Positions 41,023 to 49,983 are shown, counted from the first letter of the stretch. The stretch is DNA of 64,000 nucleotides from Saccharibacillus alkalitolerans (GCF_011090185.1 NZ_JAAFGS010000004.1:434001-498000), one strand, 5' to 3'. A program made the numbers and translations. The notes: generated from the letters alone by a model not told the origin.

Positions 41023-41044
41023 GCGTTTCTTCCTTCCCTTCCGG

Positions 41045-41644
41045 TCAAACGATTCCGAACAGTCTCGCCAAATAAGTGATGGCCGCGCTTAAGCCGAAGC
41101 TGTAGGCCGCGATCGCCAGCGGCTTGCCGAGCAGGATGATCGTCGTGAAGCGGCGAAACGTCATCTTCGTCGTTCCCGCCAGGTAGCACAGGAAGTCATC
41201 CGGCGCGATCGGCATAAAAATCCCGACGGCGAACAAGTTATTGAAACGCCGCCCTTCCGTCCAATGCTTGTATTTCGCCTGCAGTTTCGGGCTGAACATG
41301 CTCTCGATAATCGGCTTCCCGTATCGGCGCGCCAGCAGGAAGGCGGCCAGGGAACCGAGGCAGATCCCCACGTAATTGTAGATAAAACCGGCAATCGGGC
41401 CGAAGACCAGCACGCCGGCCACGCAGCCGATTCCGCCGGGAAGAATCGGAATGACGACCTGAACCGCCTGGAACAGCACGAAAATGAGCGGCGCCCATAC
41501 GCCGAAGCCGGCCAAGAACGCCTCCAGCGCTTCCTGCGAGCGGAAGATCCCGGTGTAGAAGCCGTAAACGATGCAGGCTGCGCAGGCGGCAAGGCCCGCG
41601 GCGGTCGAAGCGTTCATCATATGGCGGATCGAAAAAAGCTTCAT
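41045..41644 (-). CDS. TVP38/TMEM64 (VTT domain) membrane protein
   Basis: This 199-residue integral membrane protein of the VTT superfamily, related to DedA, has four to six helices. The Gly/Pro-rich reentrant region PILPGGIGCVAGVLVFGP is near residues 70-87 and the second block NNLFAVGIFMPIAPDDFLCYLAG near residues 134-156. VTT proteins scramble or flip lipids or undecaprenyl phosphate. Its place between two glycosyltransferase genes suggests it moves a glycolipid intermediate; this is an inference. Confidence 0.85.
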   Translation of the reverse strand: MKLFSIRHMMNASTAAGLAACAACIVYGFYTGIFRSQEALEAFLAGFGVWAPLIFVLFQAVQVVIPILPGGIGCVAGVLVFGPIAGFIYNYVGICLGSLAAFLLARRYGKPIIESMFSPKLQAKYKHWTEGRRFNNLFAVGIFMPIAPDDFLCYLAGTTKMTFRRFTTIILLGKPLAIAAYSFGLSAAITYLARLFGIV

Positions 41645-41668
41645 GGTCGGTTCCCCCGATTCTTCGTG

Positions 41669-42868
41669 TTATTTGATCGCGGCTTTGGTGGCGGCCGGCA
41701 GGAATAAACGGCTCGGCTGCGGACTGTAAGCGGCGACGGCGCGGGCATACAATTGTTCCGCGCTCGCGGCGAAAGCCGAGGACGAATATCGCTCCAGAGC
41801 GGTGCGGCGCGCATTTCGGCCGAGCTCGGCCAGCAGTCCGCTGTCGCGGCACGCCGAGGCCAGCGCCTCTTCGAACTGCTCGAACGATTCGTACTGCCAT
41901 CCGTTGACTCCGGTGTCCACGACCCCCTTCAAGCAGTCGTCCCGGCGGCACAATACCGGCAGTCCCGACGCCATCGCTTCGATGTAAGTCAGCCCCTGCG
42001 TCTCGCTGTTCGAAGCGCTGACGAACAACTCTCCCAGCCGGTAGTAATCGGCCACTTCGCCCGGTTGGACCATTCCCGCGAACACGACCCGGTCGCCGAG
42101 GCCCAGCTCCGCGGCATAACGCTCGAGCGCGTGCCGGTGCGGACCGTCTCCGACAATCAGCAGCTTCAATCCGGGATACCGGCATTCCGACGTAAAGCGC
42201 AAAATTTCTTCGAGATTTTTTTCCTTCGCCAATCGTCCTACCGAGACCAGTACAAGATCTTTTTCGGTCAACCCCAGGTTTTTTCTAAGAAGCAGGCGAC
42301 GTTCCGGCGGAAGTTCCGCCCGGAACTGCTCCAGATCGACGCCTGTCGGCACGACCTGGATATCGCCCGGTACGCCGTAACCCGTCAGCAGGCTGTGTAC
42401 CTTCTCCGTCGGCGCCACGACGCACTGCACGCGCTTCAACGTATTCCGGGAGAACCAGGCCACCGCGGCTCTTCCCCAGGTCCGGCTCGGCGAGAAGTAA
42501 TGAGTATAATCTTCGTAGACCGTATGATAAGTGTGAACGATCGGGATTTGCAATGTCCCGGCTATGTACCTTGCCATGCGAAACGTACTGAACTCGCACT
42601 GCGAATGGACCACGTCCGGCTGCCAGTCCAGCAGCGGCTGCAGCTCCCTGCGATGCACCCGCAGCGCGGTGCGGACGCCGGGATACAGCGCTTTGACGGA
42701 GCCGATATAAGTAATGCCGTCCTGCACAAACGAATGCCCGTTCGGCGAGAGGGTCAGAATGCGCACTTCGTGCCCGTTCCGCTCCAATTCGCTCTGTAAA
42801 TTGACCACCGAGGTGACGACTCCGTTGATGATCGGCCTGTAGCATTCGGTCGTAATCAAAATTTTCAT
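41669..42868 (-). CDS. Glycosyltransferase family 4 protein, likely diacylglycerol glucosyltransferase
   Basis: This 399-residue GT4 enzyme has MKILITTECYRPIINGVVTSVVNLQSEL and GSVKALYPGVRTALRVHRREL, blocks characteristic of 1,2-diacylglycerol 3-glucosyltransferases (alMGS/LafA). HTYHTVYEDYTHYF and VVPTGVDLEQF follow, and the donor-binding SNSETQGLTYIEAMASGLPV lies near residues 285-305. It probably makes monoglucosyl-diacylglycerol, the first step of a lipoteichoic-acid anchor or membrane glycolipid. It is the first gene of a three-gene operon. The start at 42868 follows CGAGGGACAG. Confidence 0.85.
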   Translation of the reverse strand: MKILITTECYRPIINGVVTSVVNLQSELERNGHEVRILTLSPNGHSFVQDGITYIGSVKALYPGVRTALRVHRRELQPLLDWQPDVVHSQCEFSTFRMARYIAGTLQIPIVHTYHTVYEDYTHYFSPSRTWGRAAVAWFSRNTLKRVQCVVAPTEKVHSLLTGYGVPGDIQVVPTGVDLEQFRAELPPERRLLLRKNLGLTEKDLVLVSVGRLAKEKNLEEILRFTSECRYPGLKLLIVGDGPHRHALERYAAELGLGDRVVFAGMVQPGEVADYYRLGELFVSASNSETQGLTYIEAMASGLPVLCRRDDCLKGVVDTGVNGWQYESFEQFEEALASACRDSGLLAELGRNARRTALERYSSSAFAASAEQLYARAVAAYSPQPSRLFLPAATKAAIK

Positions 42869-43051
42869 ACCTGTCCCTCGATTTCGATTGAATTTTGACC
42901 GGTGGGAATGCCCTCTATCATACCATCTGTTCTTAAAATACATTCGAATTCCGGATTAAACAATCCTAAACAATTGTTAACATATTCGTACGCCGTGTTT
43001 TTTTCTTTCTCTATGAACGCTCGCACCCCCGTCTCCCCCTGCAGTAAAACG

Positions 43052-43079
43052 AAAAAAATCGTCTTGGGAGAAGACGATT
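43052..43079 (-). terminator. Intrinsic terminator (second in tandem)
   Basis: On the minus strand AATCGTCTT...AAGACGATT forms a stem followed by TTTTTTT. Confidence 0.7.
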
Positions 43080-43191
43080 CCCGAATTTTTTGTTACTTAG
43101 AAGACGCCGCATCATCCGACAACGTTACGGGCTTTCGGGACGGCACCGCAAACTTCGCTCCCCGGCGCGGCGGGGGAATCCGCGCAGAACG

Positions 43192-43221
43192 AAAAAACCT
43201 CCGCCTTGAATGGCAGAGGTT
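43192..43221 (-). terminator. Intrinsic terminator after the glycerate kinase gene
   Basis: On the minus strand AACCTCTGCC...GGCGGAGGTT is followed by TTTTTT. It lies about 75 bp after the stop. Confidence 0.8.
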
Positions 43222-43295
43222 GCTCGGAAGTCGTTCTTGCTGCGGCCGCTTTCGCTCGGACCTTCCTTTTTCCCGTATGACCGGAGGCTGAATTT

Positions 43296-44435
43296 CTAGG
43301 TTTCGGACGCCTGCCGGATCGCGCGGCAGATGTTCTGCGCGGCAAAAGCCAGGTTGGCTCTGCCCTCCTGCAGCGCTTGCTCAAGGGAACCGGCTTCCCG
43401 AAGGATGCCGATTACGGCCGTGAATCCGCAGTCGTACAGTTCTTCGGCGCCTTCCCCGATCCGGCCGGCAAAAGCGATAACCGGAATCCCGAGTTCCCGG
43501 GCGGCATCCGCCACGCCGTAGGGCGTCTTGCCGAAGCGGGTCTGACGATCGATCGACCCTTCGCCCGTAAACACGTAGTCGGCTCCTTTCATTTGTTCCT
43601 TCAAAGCCGTATACTCGATGACCAGCTCGACTCCGCGTTTCAATTCCGCATCCAGAAAAGCCAGAAGCCCGGCTCCCAATCCGCCTGCCGCTCCCGCTCC
43701 GGCCGCTTTCGATACGTCGCGTCCGGTCTGTTCGAAAATAACGTCCGCATAACGCGACAAGCCGCGGTCCAGTTCCTCGACCATTTCGGGCGAGGCGCCT
43801 TTTTGCGGGCCGAACACGCGGGAAGCGCCGTTCGTCCCGGTCAGCGGGTTGGTCACGTCGCAGGCGACTTCTACACGCGTATCCCGCAGCCGGACATCGA
43901 GCCCAGACACGTCGATACGCCGTAGACGGTTCAGCGCGCCTCCGCCGAAGGAAAGCTCGCGGCCTTCCTCGTCCGTCAGCGATACGCCCAGCGCCTGCAG
44001 CATGCCCGCTCCGCCGTCGTTGGTCACGCTGCCTCCGATTCCCATCAGGACATGACGGGCTCCCCGGTCCAGCGCATCCCGAATCAGCTCGCCCGTACCG
44101 TAAGTGGTCGTGAGCAGCGGATCGCGATCCTGCGGCTTCACCAGATGAATGCCGCTCGCGCTGGCCATCTCGATAATTGCCGTTTGTCCGTCGCCGGACA
44201 ATCCGTATTCCGCGTCGACCGGGGTGCCCAGCGGGCCGGTCACGCGAAGCCGGATCATGCGGCCTCCCGTGTAGTCGACCAGCGATTCGACCGTTCCTTC
44301 TCCGCCGTCCGCCATCGGCGCCATGACGCACTCGGCATCCGGAAACACCTGCTTGATGCCGCTGCGCATCGCTTCGGCGGCTTCTTTGGCCGTCATGCTC
44401 TCTTTGAACGAATCGGGCGCCAACACAAATTTCAT
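43296..44435 (-). CDS. Glycerate kinase (GarK/GlxK family)
   Basis: This 379-residue enzyme of the glycerate 2-kinase family phosphorylates D-glycerate and feeds glycolysis. It shows MKFVLAPDSFKESMTAKEA, MADGGEGTVESLVDYTGGR near residues 47-65, GIGGSVTNDGGAGMLQALG near residues 133-151, and VFTGEGSIDRQTRFGKTPYGVA near residues 290-311. The ATG at 44435 sits 7 nt from AGAGGAAG; an ATG six bases upstream is too close to it. The neighbouring aldo/keto reductase gene is upstream on the same strand. Confidence 0.93.
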   Translation of the reverse strand: MKFVLAPDSFKESMTAKEAAEAMRSGIKQVFPDAECVMAPMADGGEGTVESLVDYTGGRMIRLRVTGPLGTPVDAEYGLSGDGQTAIIEMASASGIHLVKPQDRDPLLTTTYGTGELIRDALDRGARHVLMGIGGSVTNDGGAGMLQALGVSLTDEEGRELSFGGGALNRLRRIDVSGLDVRLRDTRVEVACDVTNPLTGTNGASRVFGPQKGASPEMVEELDRGLSRYADVIFEQTGRDVSKAAGAGAAGGLGAGLLAFLDAELKRGVELVIEYTALKEQMKGADYVFTGEGSIDRQTRFGKTPYGVADAARELGIPVIAFAGRIGEGAEELYDCGFTAVIGILREAGSLEQALQEGRANLAFAAQNICRAIRQASET

Positions 44436-44516
44436 CGCCATCTTCCTCTCCCGGAACTTAACGGCACAGACAAGGCCGGGTCTATTCGTCGCGCCGGCCG
44501 AGCGGTTCAAGACCTT

Positions 44517-45491
44517 TTACGTCAGCCGGTATACCGCAAAAGGCTCGCCCGACCGGAAAGGCTCGCTGACCGCGTCCAGCCGTTCCAGCAAAGCGGCGTC
44601 CGGTTCGAAGGTGACGCTTTCGAGGTTGGCTTCCACCTGCTCCGGCCGGGTGGCGCCCACGATGACCGTCGAGACGGCCGGACGGCGCATCAGCCAAGCC
44701 AACGACAGGACGCCCGGCGTCGTGCCGGCTTCCGCCGCAAGTTCGCTCACCTGCCGGCCCAATTCCAGATAGCGGTCGCTCAAGAAGCGGCGGAAGTTGG
44801 GATCGGTTTCGGCTCTCGAACCGGCCGGCGCCGCTTCTTCGCCGCCGTATTTGCCGCTCAGAATGCCGCCCGCGAGCGGAAAATACGGGATGATGCCGAC
44901 GCCCTGGTCGAGGCACATCGGAATCAGCTCGTTTTCCGGCGTGCGGTCCGCGAGCGAATAGCAGGTCTGGCTGGAAATGTAGCGGACAAAGCCTTCGCGC
45001 TCGCTGATGCCGAGCGCCTTCATGAATTCCCAGGCGGCGTAGTTCGATGCGCCGATATAGCGGACTTTGCCCGAGGAAACGAAATCGTCCAGCGTGCGCA
45101 GCGTCTCTTCCAGCGGCGTATACGGATCGAACGTATGGATCTGATACAGATCGACGTAGTCCGTGTTCAGCCGCTTCAAGCTTTCTTCCAGCTCCCGCCG
45201 CAGATGGCGGCGCGACGAGCCGCGCTCGTCCGGCGCTTCGCCGCGCGGCAGACCGGCCTTGGTCGTCAGCACGACCCCGTCGCGGCGGCCTTCCAGCGCT
45301 TTCCCGATAATCCGCTCCGACTCCGTGCCGGCATAGATGTTCGCCGTGTCGACGAAGTTGACGCCGCCGTCCAGCGCGGCGTGAATGACGCGGATCGAAG
45401 TCTCCTCGTCGACTCTCTTGCCGAACGCGTTGGTGCCGAGTCCGAGCCGAGAGACCCACAGCCCGCTGTTTCCGAGACGATTATGTTTCAT
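44517..45491 (-). CDS. Aldo/keto reductase family protein
   Basis: This 324-residue reductase is distinct from the YdhF-like one at 38872. It begins MKHNRLGNSGLWVSRLGLGTNAFG. The catalytic residues fit VNFVDTANIYAGTESE (Asp, Tyr), VLTTKAGLP (Lys) and DLYQIHTFDP (His). It resembles YajO/YghZ-type or voltage-channel-beta-like reductases that act on aldehydes and glyoxals. It may be co-transcribed with the glycerate kinase 80 bp downstream. Confidence 0.9.
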   Translation of the reverse strand: MKHNRLGNSGLWVSRLGLGTNAFGKRVDEETSIRVIHAALDGGVNFVDTANIYAGTESERIIGKALEGRRDGVVLTTKAGLPRGEAPDERGSSRRHLRRELEESLKRLNTDYVDLYQIHTFDPYTPLEETLRTLDDFVSSGKVRYIGASNYAAWEFMKALGISEREGFVRYISSQTCYSLADRTPENELIPMCLDQGVGIIPYFPLAGGILSGKYGGEEAAPAGSRAETDPNFRRFLSDRYLELGRQVSELAAEAGTTPGVLSLAWLMRRPAVSTVIVGATRPEQVEANLESVTFEPDAALLERLDAVSEPFRSGEPFAVYRLT

Positions 45492-45609
45492 GGTTCAACC
45501 AACCTCCCGATCAAAAAGTAGGAAAACGGCGTTCGCGCCGCATATCGGCGGTTAGCGCCGCTTCGCAAAAGCAAAAGCATCGGCAAAGCCGAAACGTTCG
45601 GCGCCGGAT

Positions 45610-46533
45610 TCAGCCGGCGGCCGTCCAATGGCCCGGGCGCTCGAGGCCCGGCGGCAGAATCGTCGACGCGTCGCCTCTGGCCGCGTTCACCTGGACCTGC
45701 GTCAGGAACAGGGCGCCGGTGAGGTCGGCGCCCCGCAGATCGGCGTCGCGGAAATCCGCGCCGATCAGATCCGCTTCGCGCAGGTCCGCATCGCGGAGAT
45801 CCGCCGCGATCAAATAGGCGCCGCGCAGGTTCGCGGCGCGCAGATCCTCGCCGCGCAGGTCGGCGCCCACGAGGTCGGCGCCCCGGCCGACGGCCGGTCT
45901 GCGGCCTTTGCGGCCGCCCTTTCGCGCGGGCTTCGCTCCGCGCGAAGGCTCTTCGCCGCGCGCAGCCCGGCGGCGCAGCGCCTCGGCGCGAACGAGCTCG
46001 CTGCCTTCGAGCAGCAGCTCGTTCACCTTCGCGCGCTGCGCGGAGACGCTCAGCGCAAGCAGAGCGTCGGGTTCAAGCTCCGTGAGGCGCCGGGTGTCGG
46101 CGAGCTCCTCGCGGAGCCGGGGGTGGAGCTTCGAGGCCGCCGGGCGGCCGAGCAGCTCTTCCAAGTACACCATCAGTTCGTGCAGCTGCCAGACGACGGG
46201 CAGCACGGCGAACATGGCGCGCGCCGTCTCCGGACGCTCGCGCCAGCTTACCCCTCCGAACGTCTGCTGCGATACTTTTTGCCCCGCCCCGAAGCAGTCG
46301 TAGACCGTGCAGCCCCGGAAGCCGCTGCCGCGCAGCTTCGTATGAATGCCGCAGCGGAAATCTTCCCGCAGGTTGCGGCACGGTTCCCCCGCCGCTTTGT
46401 CGATCGCGAAATCGACCGAGGCCGCGAACGGCAGGGCGGCGCAGCAGAGGCCGAAGCAGTTTTCGCAGTCGCCTCTGTAGCGGCTGCGGTAATCGGGCGA
46501 AGCCCCGTCCGCTTTTATCGAATCGTCCTTCAT
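45610..46533 (-). CDS. Cys-rich N-terminal domain plus pentapeptide repeat protein
   Basis: This 307-residue protein has an N-terminal region with a Cys cluster (RGDCENCFGLCCAALPF, CRNLREDFRCGIHTKLRGSGFRGCTVYDC) within residues 22-80, likely metal binding. A helical middle and a basic linker rich in Arg and Lys (about 195-215) follow. Then come about 13 pentapeptide repeats of the A(D/N)LxX type (residues about 220-285: ADLRGEDLRAANLRGAYLIA and so on), which fold as a square helix. Pentapeptide proteins sometimes mimic DNA and protect gyrase, but no partner is evident. It is monocistronic. Confidence 0.8.
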   Translation of the reverse strand: MKDDSIKADGASPDYRSRYRGDCENCFGLCCAALPFAASVDFAIDKAAGEPCRNLREDFRCGIHTKLRGSGFRGCTVYDCFGAGQKVSQQTFGGVSWRERPETARAMFAVLPVVWQLHELMVYLEELLGRPAASKLHPRLREELADTRRLTELEPDALLALSVSAQRAKVNELLLEGSELVRAEALRRRAARGEEPSRGAKPARKGGRKGRRPAVGRGADLVGADLRGEDLRAANLRGAYLIAADLRDADLREADLIGADFRDADLRGADLTGALFLTQVQVNAARGDASTILPPGLERPGHWTAAG

Positions 46534-46658
46534 CGGTAAAGTCCTCCAAATTCCTCGTTCTTTATCGTTTGTTGTTCGGATGCTATTCGCCTTCTATCTT
46601 ATTCGCCTTCTATCTTACCGCCAACGTCCTTCGCGGAACAAATCTTTTTGCGCACGAC

Positions 46659-46684
46659 AAAAGGACCGGCTCTTGTCCGGTCCC
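46659..46684 (-). terminator. Intrinsic terminator after the YjdM gene
   Basis: On the minus strand GGACCGGACAAGAGCCGGTCC is followed by TTTTG. It lies about 27 bp past the stop at 46711. Confidence 0.75.
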
Positions 46685-46710
46685 TGCCTATCCCAAACGC
46701 CGTCGCTTCG

Positions 46711-47064
46711 TTAAGCCTTCCGCACGAACTCCGATTTCAATTTCATCGCGCCGAAGCCGTCGATCTTGCAGTCGATATCGTGATCGCCGTCGACCAAGCG
46801 GATATTTTTGACCTTGGTGCCGATCTTCAGCACGGAAGAGCTTCCTTTGACTTTCAGGTCTTTGATCACCGTGACGGAATCGCCGTCCCGCAGCTCGTTG
46901 CCGTTGGCGTCGCGCACGACTTTCGCGCTGTCCGCGCCGTCGCCCGCCTCCGCTCCCGGCATCCATTCGTGGGCGCATTCCGGGCACACGAGCAGGCTGC
47001 CGTCTTCGTAAGTATAAGCGGACCCGCAGGACGGGCAGTTAGGCAGTTCGTTCATTCGATTCAT
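46711..47064 (-). CDS. YjdM/PhnA family zinc ribbon protein
   Basis: This 117-residue protein starts with a zinc ribbon ([22 protein letters not shown] near residues 9-30) and continues with the PhnA/YjdM domain ([66 protein letters not shown]). Despite the historical name phnA it is not the phosphonoacetate hydrolase; the function is uncertain. A shorter start three codons downstream is possible. It is monocistronic. Confidence 0.9.
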   Translation of the reverse strand: MNRMNELPNCPSCGSAYTYEDGSLLVCPECAHEWMPGAEAGDGADSAKVVRDANGNELRDGDSVTVIKDLKVKGSSSVLKIGTKVKNIRLVDGDHDIDCKIDGFGAMKLKSEFVRKA

Positions 47065-47171
47065 TCCCCGTTTCTTCTTATCTTAAGCGTACGTTCTTCT
47101 TATGGTGCCATGCCAACCGTCTTTCTTCAAGGCGGAAAAACGAATATCTTCCGACGGTTCGCAGGCCGAGT

Positions 47172-48422
47172 TTATTCCGCTTCCGTCAGCGCTCTGGCCG
47201 TATCGTATAAAATTTCCACCGCCCGCGCGAGATCGCCCGCGTCCGACCACTCTGCCGGATGGTGGCTGATCCCGCCGCGGCTCGGAACGAACAGCATGCC
47301 GACATCGGTATAATCGGAAAAGATCATCGCATCGTGCCCCGCCCCGCTGTTCATCGGGCGGTACGCGATGCCGCGCTCCCTGCTGCCCGCTTCAAGCAGC
47401 GCTATCACCGTGCCGCTCATCCGTTTGGGCCGGATGTACAGCTGACGCTCGATCTCCACCTCGATGCCGTTTCCTGCCGCCGAGTTCGCCAGCGCTTCCG
47501 CTTTTTCCAATATGCCGAGCACGTCTTCCTCGCGCCCCGCGCGCAGATCGGCGGTAAACACGACTTTGTCCGGAATGACGTTCGCCCCGTTCGGATACAC
47601 GTTCAGGCGTCCGATCGTCGCGACCGTGCCGTTCCCCTGTTCCTCGGCCAGTTCCGGCAGCTTCGCCACGATCTTCGAAGCGGCTGCCAGCGCGTCCGCG
47701 CGGCGATCCATCGGCGTCGTACCGGCGTGCCCGGCTCTGCCTTTTACCGTCACCTGGATCTGGGTCAGCCCGACGATCGCTTCCACGATGCCGATCGGAA
47801 TGCCCTCTTCCTCCAGAATCGGCCCCTGTTCGATATGCAGCTCCAAAAATGCCTTGATGTCGGCCGCTTCCCGTTTCCCGGGCAGCGCCGGATCAAGCCC
47901 GATCGCCCGCATCGCCTCCACCGTCGCGATTCCGTCTTTGTCCTTGGTCGCCGCAAACTCCTCCGCGCTTACGATGCCGAGCATGGCGCGCGAGCCGAGC
48001 AGCCCGCCGATAAAGCGCCCGCCTTCTTCCTCGATCATGGCCACCGCTTCGAGCGGATACTTGGGCTTCAAGCCGTTTTCCCGGAACAGTCTCGCGACTT
48101 CCAGCCCCGCGACCACGCCCGCCGGTCCGTCATAAGAGCCGCCGTTCGGCACCGAGTCGAAGTGGGAACCGACCAGCACGGCGGGCGCGCCCTCGATCGC
48201 TCCTTCGAGTCTGCCGAAAATATTGCCGAAGCCGTCCTCGCGGACATGGAGTCCGTATTCGGTCATCACCCGCTTGATATAATCGCGCGCTTGACGGTCC
48301 TGCTCGCTGAAAGTCAGCCGGGTCGTTCCTTCTCCGGGCGTCGCCGTGAATTCGCCGATCGCCTCGATATGCCGCTCGATGCGCTGCCGCAGTTCGCCTG
48401 TTTGCTCTCTTTTTCCGCTCAT
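47172..48422 (-). CDS. M20-family Zn-dependent hydrolase (hydantoinase/carbamoylase type)
   Basis: This 416-residue metallo-amidohydrolase of the M20/M28-like allantoate amidohydrolase group hydrolyses N-carbamoyl amino acids or similar amides. Metal ligands are found in GSHFDSVPNGGSYDGPAGV (His, Asp) near residues 82-100, then IEEEGGRF near residue 125, and LHIEQGPILEEE near residue 190. The C-terminal ligand His lies in MNSGAGHDAMI or GISHHPAE. The start at 48422 follows AAGGAG. The substrate is unknown; ureide or carbamoyl-amino-acid use is the family norm. Confidence 0.88.
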   Translation of the reverse strand: MSGKREQTGELRQRIERHIEAIGEFTATPGEGTTRLTFSEQDRQARDYIKRVMTEYGLHVREDGFGNIFGRLEGAIEGAPAVLVGSHFDSVPNGGSYDGPAGVVAGLEVARLFRENGLKPKYPLEAVAMIEEEGGRFIGGLLGSRAMLGIVSAEEFAATKDKDGIATVEAMRAIGLDPALPGKREAADIKAFLELHIEQGPILEEEGIPIGIVEAIVGLTQIQVTVKGRAGHAGTTPMDRRADALAAASKIVAKLPELAEEQGNGTVATIGRLNVYPNGANVIPDKVVFTADLRAGREEDVLGILEKAEALANSAAGNGIEVEIERQLYIRPKRMSGTVIALLEAGSRERGIAYRPMNSGAGHDAMIFSDYTDVGMLFVPSRGGISHHPAEWSDAGDLARAVEILYDTARALTEAE

Positions 48423-48598
48423 TGTCTCGCTCCTTCTCCTGGCTTCGTAATGGGACGCTGTTTCGTCATGCCCATTGTACCCGATTTTTCCGACGCTTTT
48501 TTCGGCTGCCGCCTCTTTCGCGCGCCGCACGCCCTTTTTCTGGGTAAAAGGGAAGTAGCAAGCACATCCATTTCCTATCAGAACGGGGGCAGCATTTC

Positions 48599-49507
48599 GT
48601 GAAGCAGGCCATGATTATTATCAATCCTTCGTCCGGCAAAGAGCTGGCGCTTGAATACCTCCGTAAAGTCGAAGACATTTTGCGCGAAGAAGCCGGTTAC
48701 GACGTGGTCGTCAACGAGACGACCAAAGAACTCGACGCGACCAACTTCTGCATCGACGCCTGTAAGCAGGAATTCGATCTCGTCGTCTCCATCGGCGGAG
48801 ACGGCACGCTGCACGAGACGATCAACGGGCTGCTCGACCAGAAGCATCGTCCGAAGCTCGGCGTCGTGCCGCTCGGCACGGTGAACGATTTCGCCCGGGC
48901 GCTGCATATTCCGCTCGATCCCGAGCAGGCGATCCATACGCTGACTTCTTCGCGGCTGCGCCGCGTCGATATGGCCCGCATCAACGACCAGCTGTTCGCC
49001 AACGTGGTCGCCGCCGGCTCGCTCGCCGATGCGCTCTCGTCCGTTACCTCGGAAGACAAGTCGAAGTTCGGCGCTTTCGCTTACTTCCGGGAAGGCGCCA
49101 AAGAACTGCTGGGCAGCTCCGTTTCGCCGCTGTCCATCACGCACGACGGCGGCACATGGGAAGGCGACGCGCCGATCTTCATTGCCGCCCTGACCAACTC
49201 CGTGGGCGGTTTCGAAAATCTGGCGCCGGATGCCGAGGTCGACGACGGCCTGCTGCACTGCTTCATTCTGCACGACCTGAACTTTTTCAATACGCTGACG
49301 GCGGGCGTATCGCTGCTTCTGGGCAATCTCAAGGGACACAAGGATGTCGAGTATTTCACGACCAAGCGCGTCAGCGTCACGTCGACGGAACCCGTCAAGA
49401 CCAACGTGGACGGCGAGCCGGGACCCGCGCTGCCGATCGAGCTGCATATTCTGCCTTCGCATGTGCAGGTCATCGTGCCGGAAGACGCGGAGCCGGAAGA
49501 CGAATAA
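48599..49507 (+). CDS. Diacylglycerol/lipid kinase family protein (DgkB/YegS-like)
   Basis: This 302-residue soluble lipid kinase has MIIINPSSGKE at the start, the catalytic SIGGDGTLHETINGLL near residues 62-77 and GVVPLGTVNDFARALHI near residues 88-104, the hallmark of DAGK catalytic domains. It resembles Bacillus DgkB, which recycles diacylglycerol released during lipoteichoic-acid synthesis, and thus fits the glycolipid genes earlier in the window. The GTG at 48599 follows GGGGGC; ATG 48608 is an alternative. It converges on the MoxR/VWA operon across a 770-bp repeat-rich interval. Confidence 0.9.
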   Translation: MKQAMIIINPSSGKELALEYLRKVEDILREEAGYDVVVNETTKELDATNFCIDACKQEFDLVVSIGGDGTLHETINGLLDQKHRPKLGVVPLGTVNDFARALHIPLDPEQAIHTLTSSRLRRVDMARINDQLFANVVAAGSLADALSSVTSEDKSKFGAFAYFREGAKELLGSSVSPLSITHDGGTWEGDAPIFIAALTNSVGGFENLAPDAEVDDGLLHCFILHDLNFFNTLTAGVSLLLGNLKGHKDVEYFTTKRVSVTSTEPVKTNVDGEPGPALPIELHILPSHVQVIVPEDAEPEDE

Positions 49508-49566
49508 GTCGGGATCGGGGCGACGAAGGAGCACTTGCCTGCAAGTAAATTTCGTGCGCCGATTCC

Positions 49567-49753
49567 AAATAACTGCGAAAGAGCACTTATTCAGCTCAAA
49601 AACGATTGTTTTAAGAAAATAACTGCGTGAGAGCAGCTATTTGATCGTTAAGCTCTCTTTTCGCGTGCTTTTTTGCAAAATAGCTGCTCTGGTGCAGTTA
49701 TTTCTCGCAATCAGACGTGCAAAGCGCAAATAACTGCTTATACGCAGTTATTT
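49567..49753. repeat. Four-hairpin array 2 (26-bp palindromes at 50/61/50-bp spacing)
   Basis: Four 26-bp palindromes AAATAACTGC-N6-GCAGTTATTT-like start at 49567, 49617, 49678 and 49728. Linkers are 24, 35 and 24 bp, exactly as in array 1, though their sequences differ. The last is a perfect palindrome over 10-bp arms. The array lies 60 bp after the lipid kinase stop. Confidence 0.9.
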
Positions 49754-49848
49754 GTGCAGAACGGCGAACAATTCCTTCCGGCCTAGCGAAGCGGTGAAGC
49801 AAGGTGACGAAGCGGGTGCTTCCGAGCGCCGACATGCGCGCAGGCAAA

Positions 49849-49928
49849 AGAAACCGGGCTCTCCGATTTAGAGAGCCCGGTTTCTCGAACCAAAAAAGGC
49901 TTCGCCCGGCAAGGGCAAAGCCTTTTTT
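49849..49928. terminator. Two tandem bidirectional terminators
   Basis: AGAAACCGGGCTCT...AGAGCCCGGTTTCT (49849-49885) is followed by AAAAAAGGCTT...AAGCCTTTTTT (49892-49928). They separate the lipid kinase gene from the convergent VWA operon. The first has only a short T-run; the second is a canonical stem with T-runs on both strands. Confidence 0.75.
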
Positions 49929-49983
49929 GCGTACGGAATAAGGCGTGCCGCAAGCCCAACTTCCGGTGCTCGGCGCCTCAGCC

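Larger units (their letters stand above)
42869..43295. other. Intergenic region with two minus-strand terminators
   Basis: This 427-bp interval has the glycosyltransferase promoter region near 42900-43000 (AT-rich). Two minus-strand stem-loops ending in T-runs follow, at 43052-43079 and 43192-43221. The spacing could hide a small transcript between them, but no convincing frame was recognised. Confidence 0.5.

Noticed and set aside
46711..47064. Naming this gene phnA as a phosphonoacetate hydrolase
   Set aside because: The sequence is the YjdM zinc-ribbon family, which shares only the old name with the true hydrolase.
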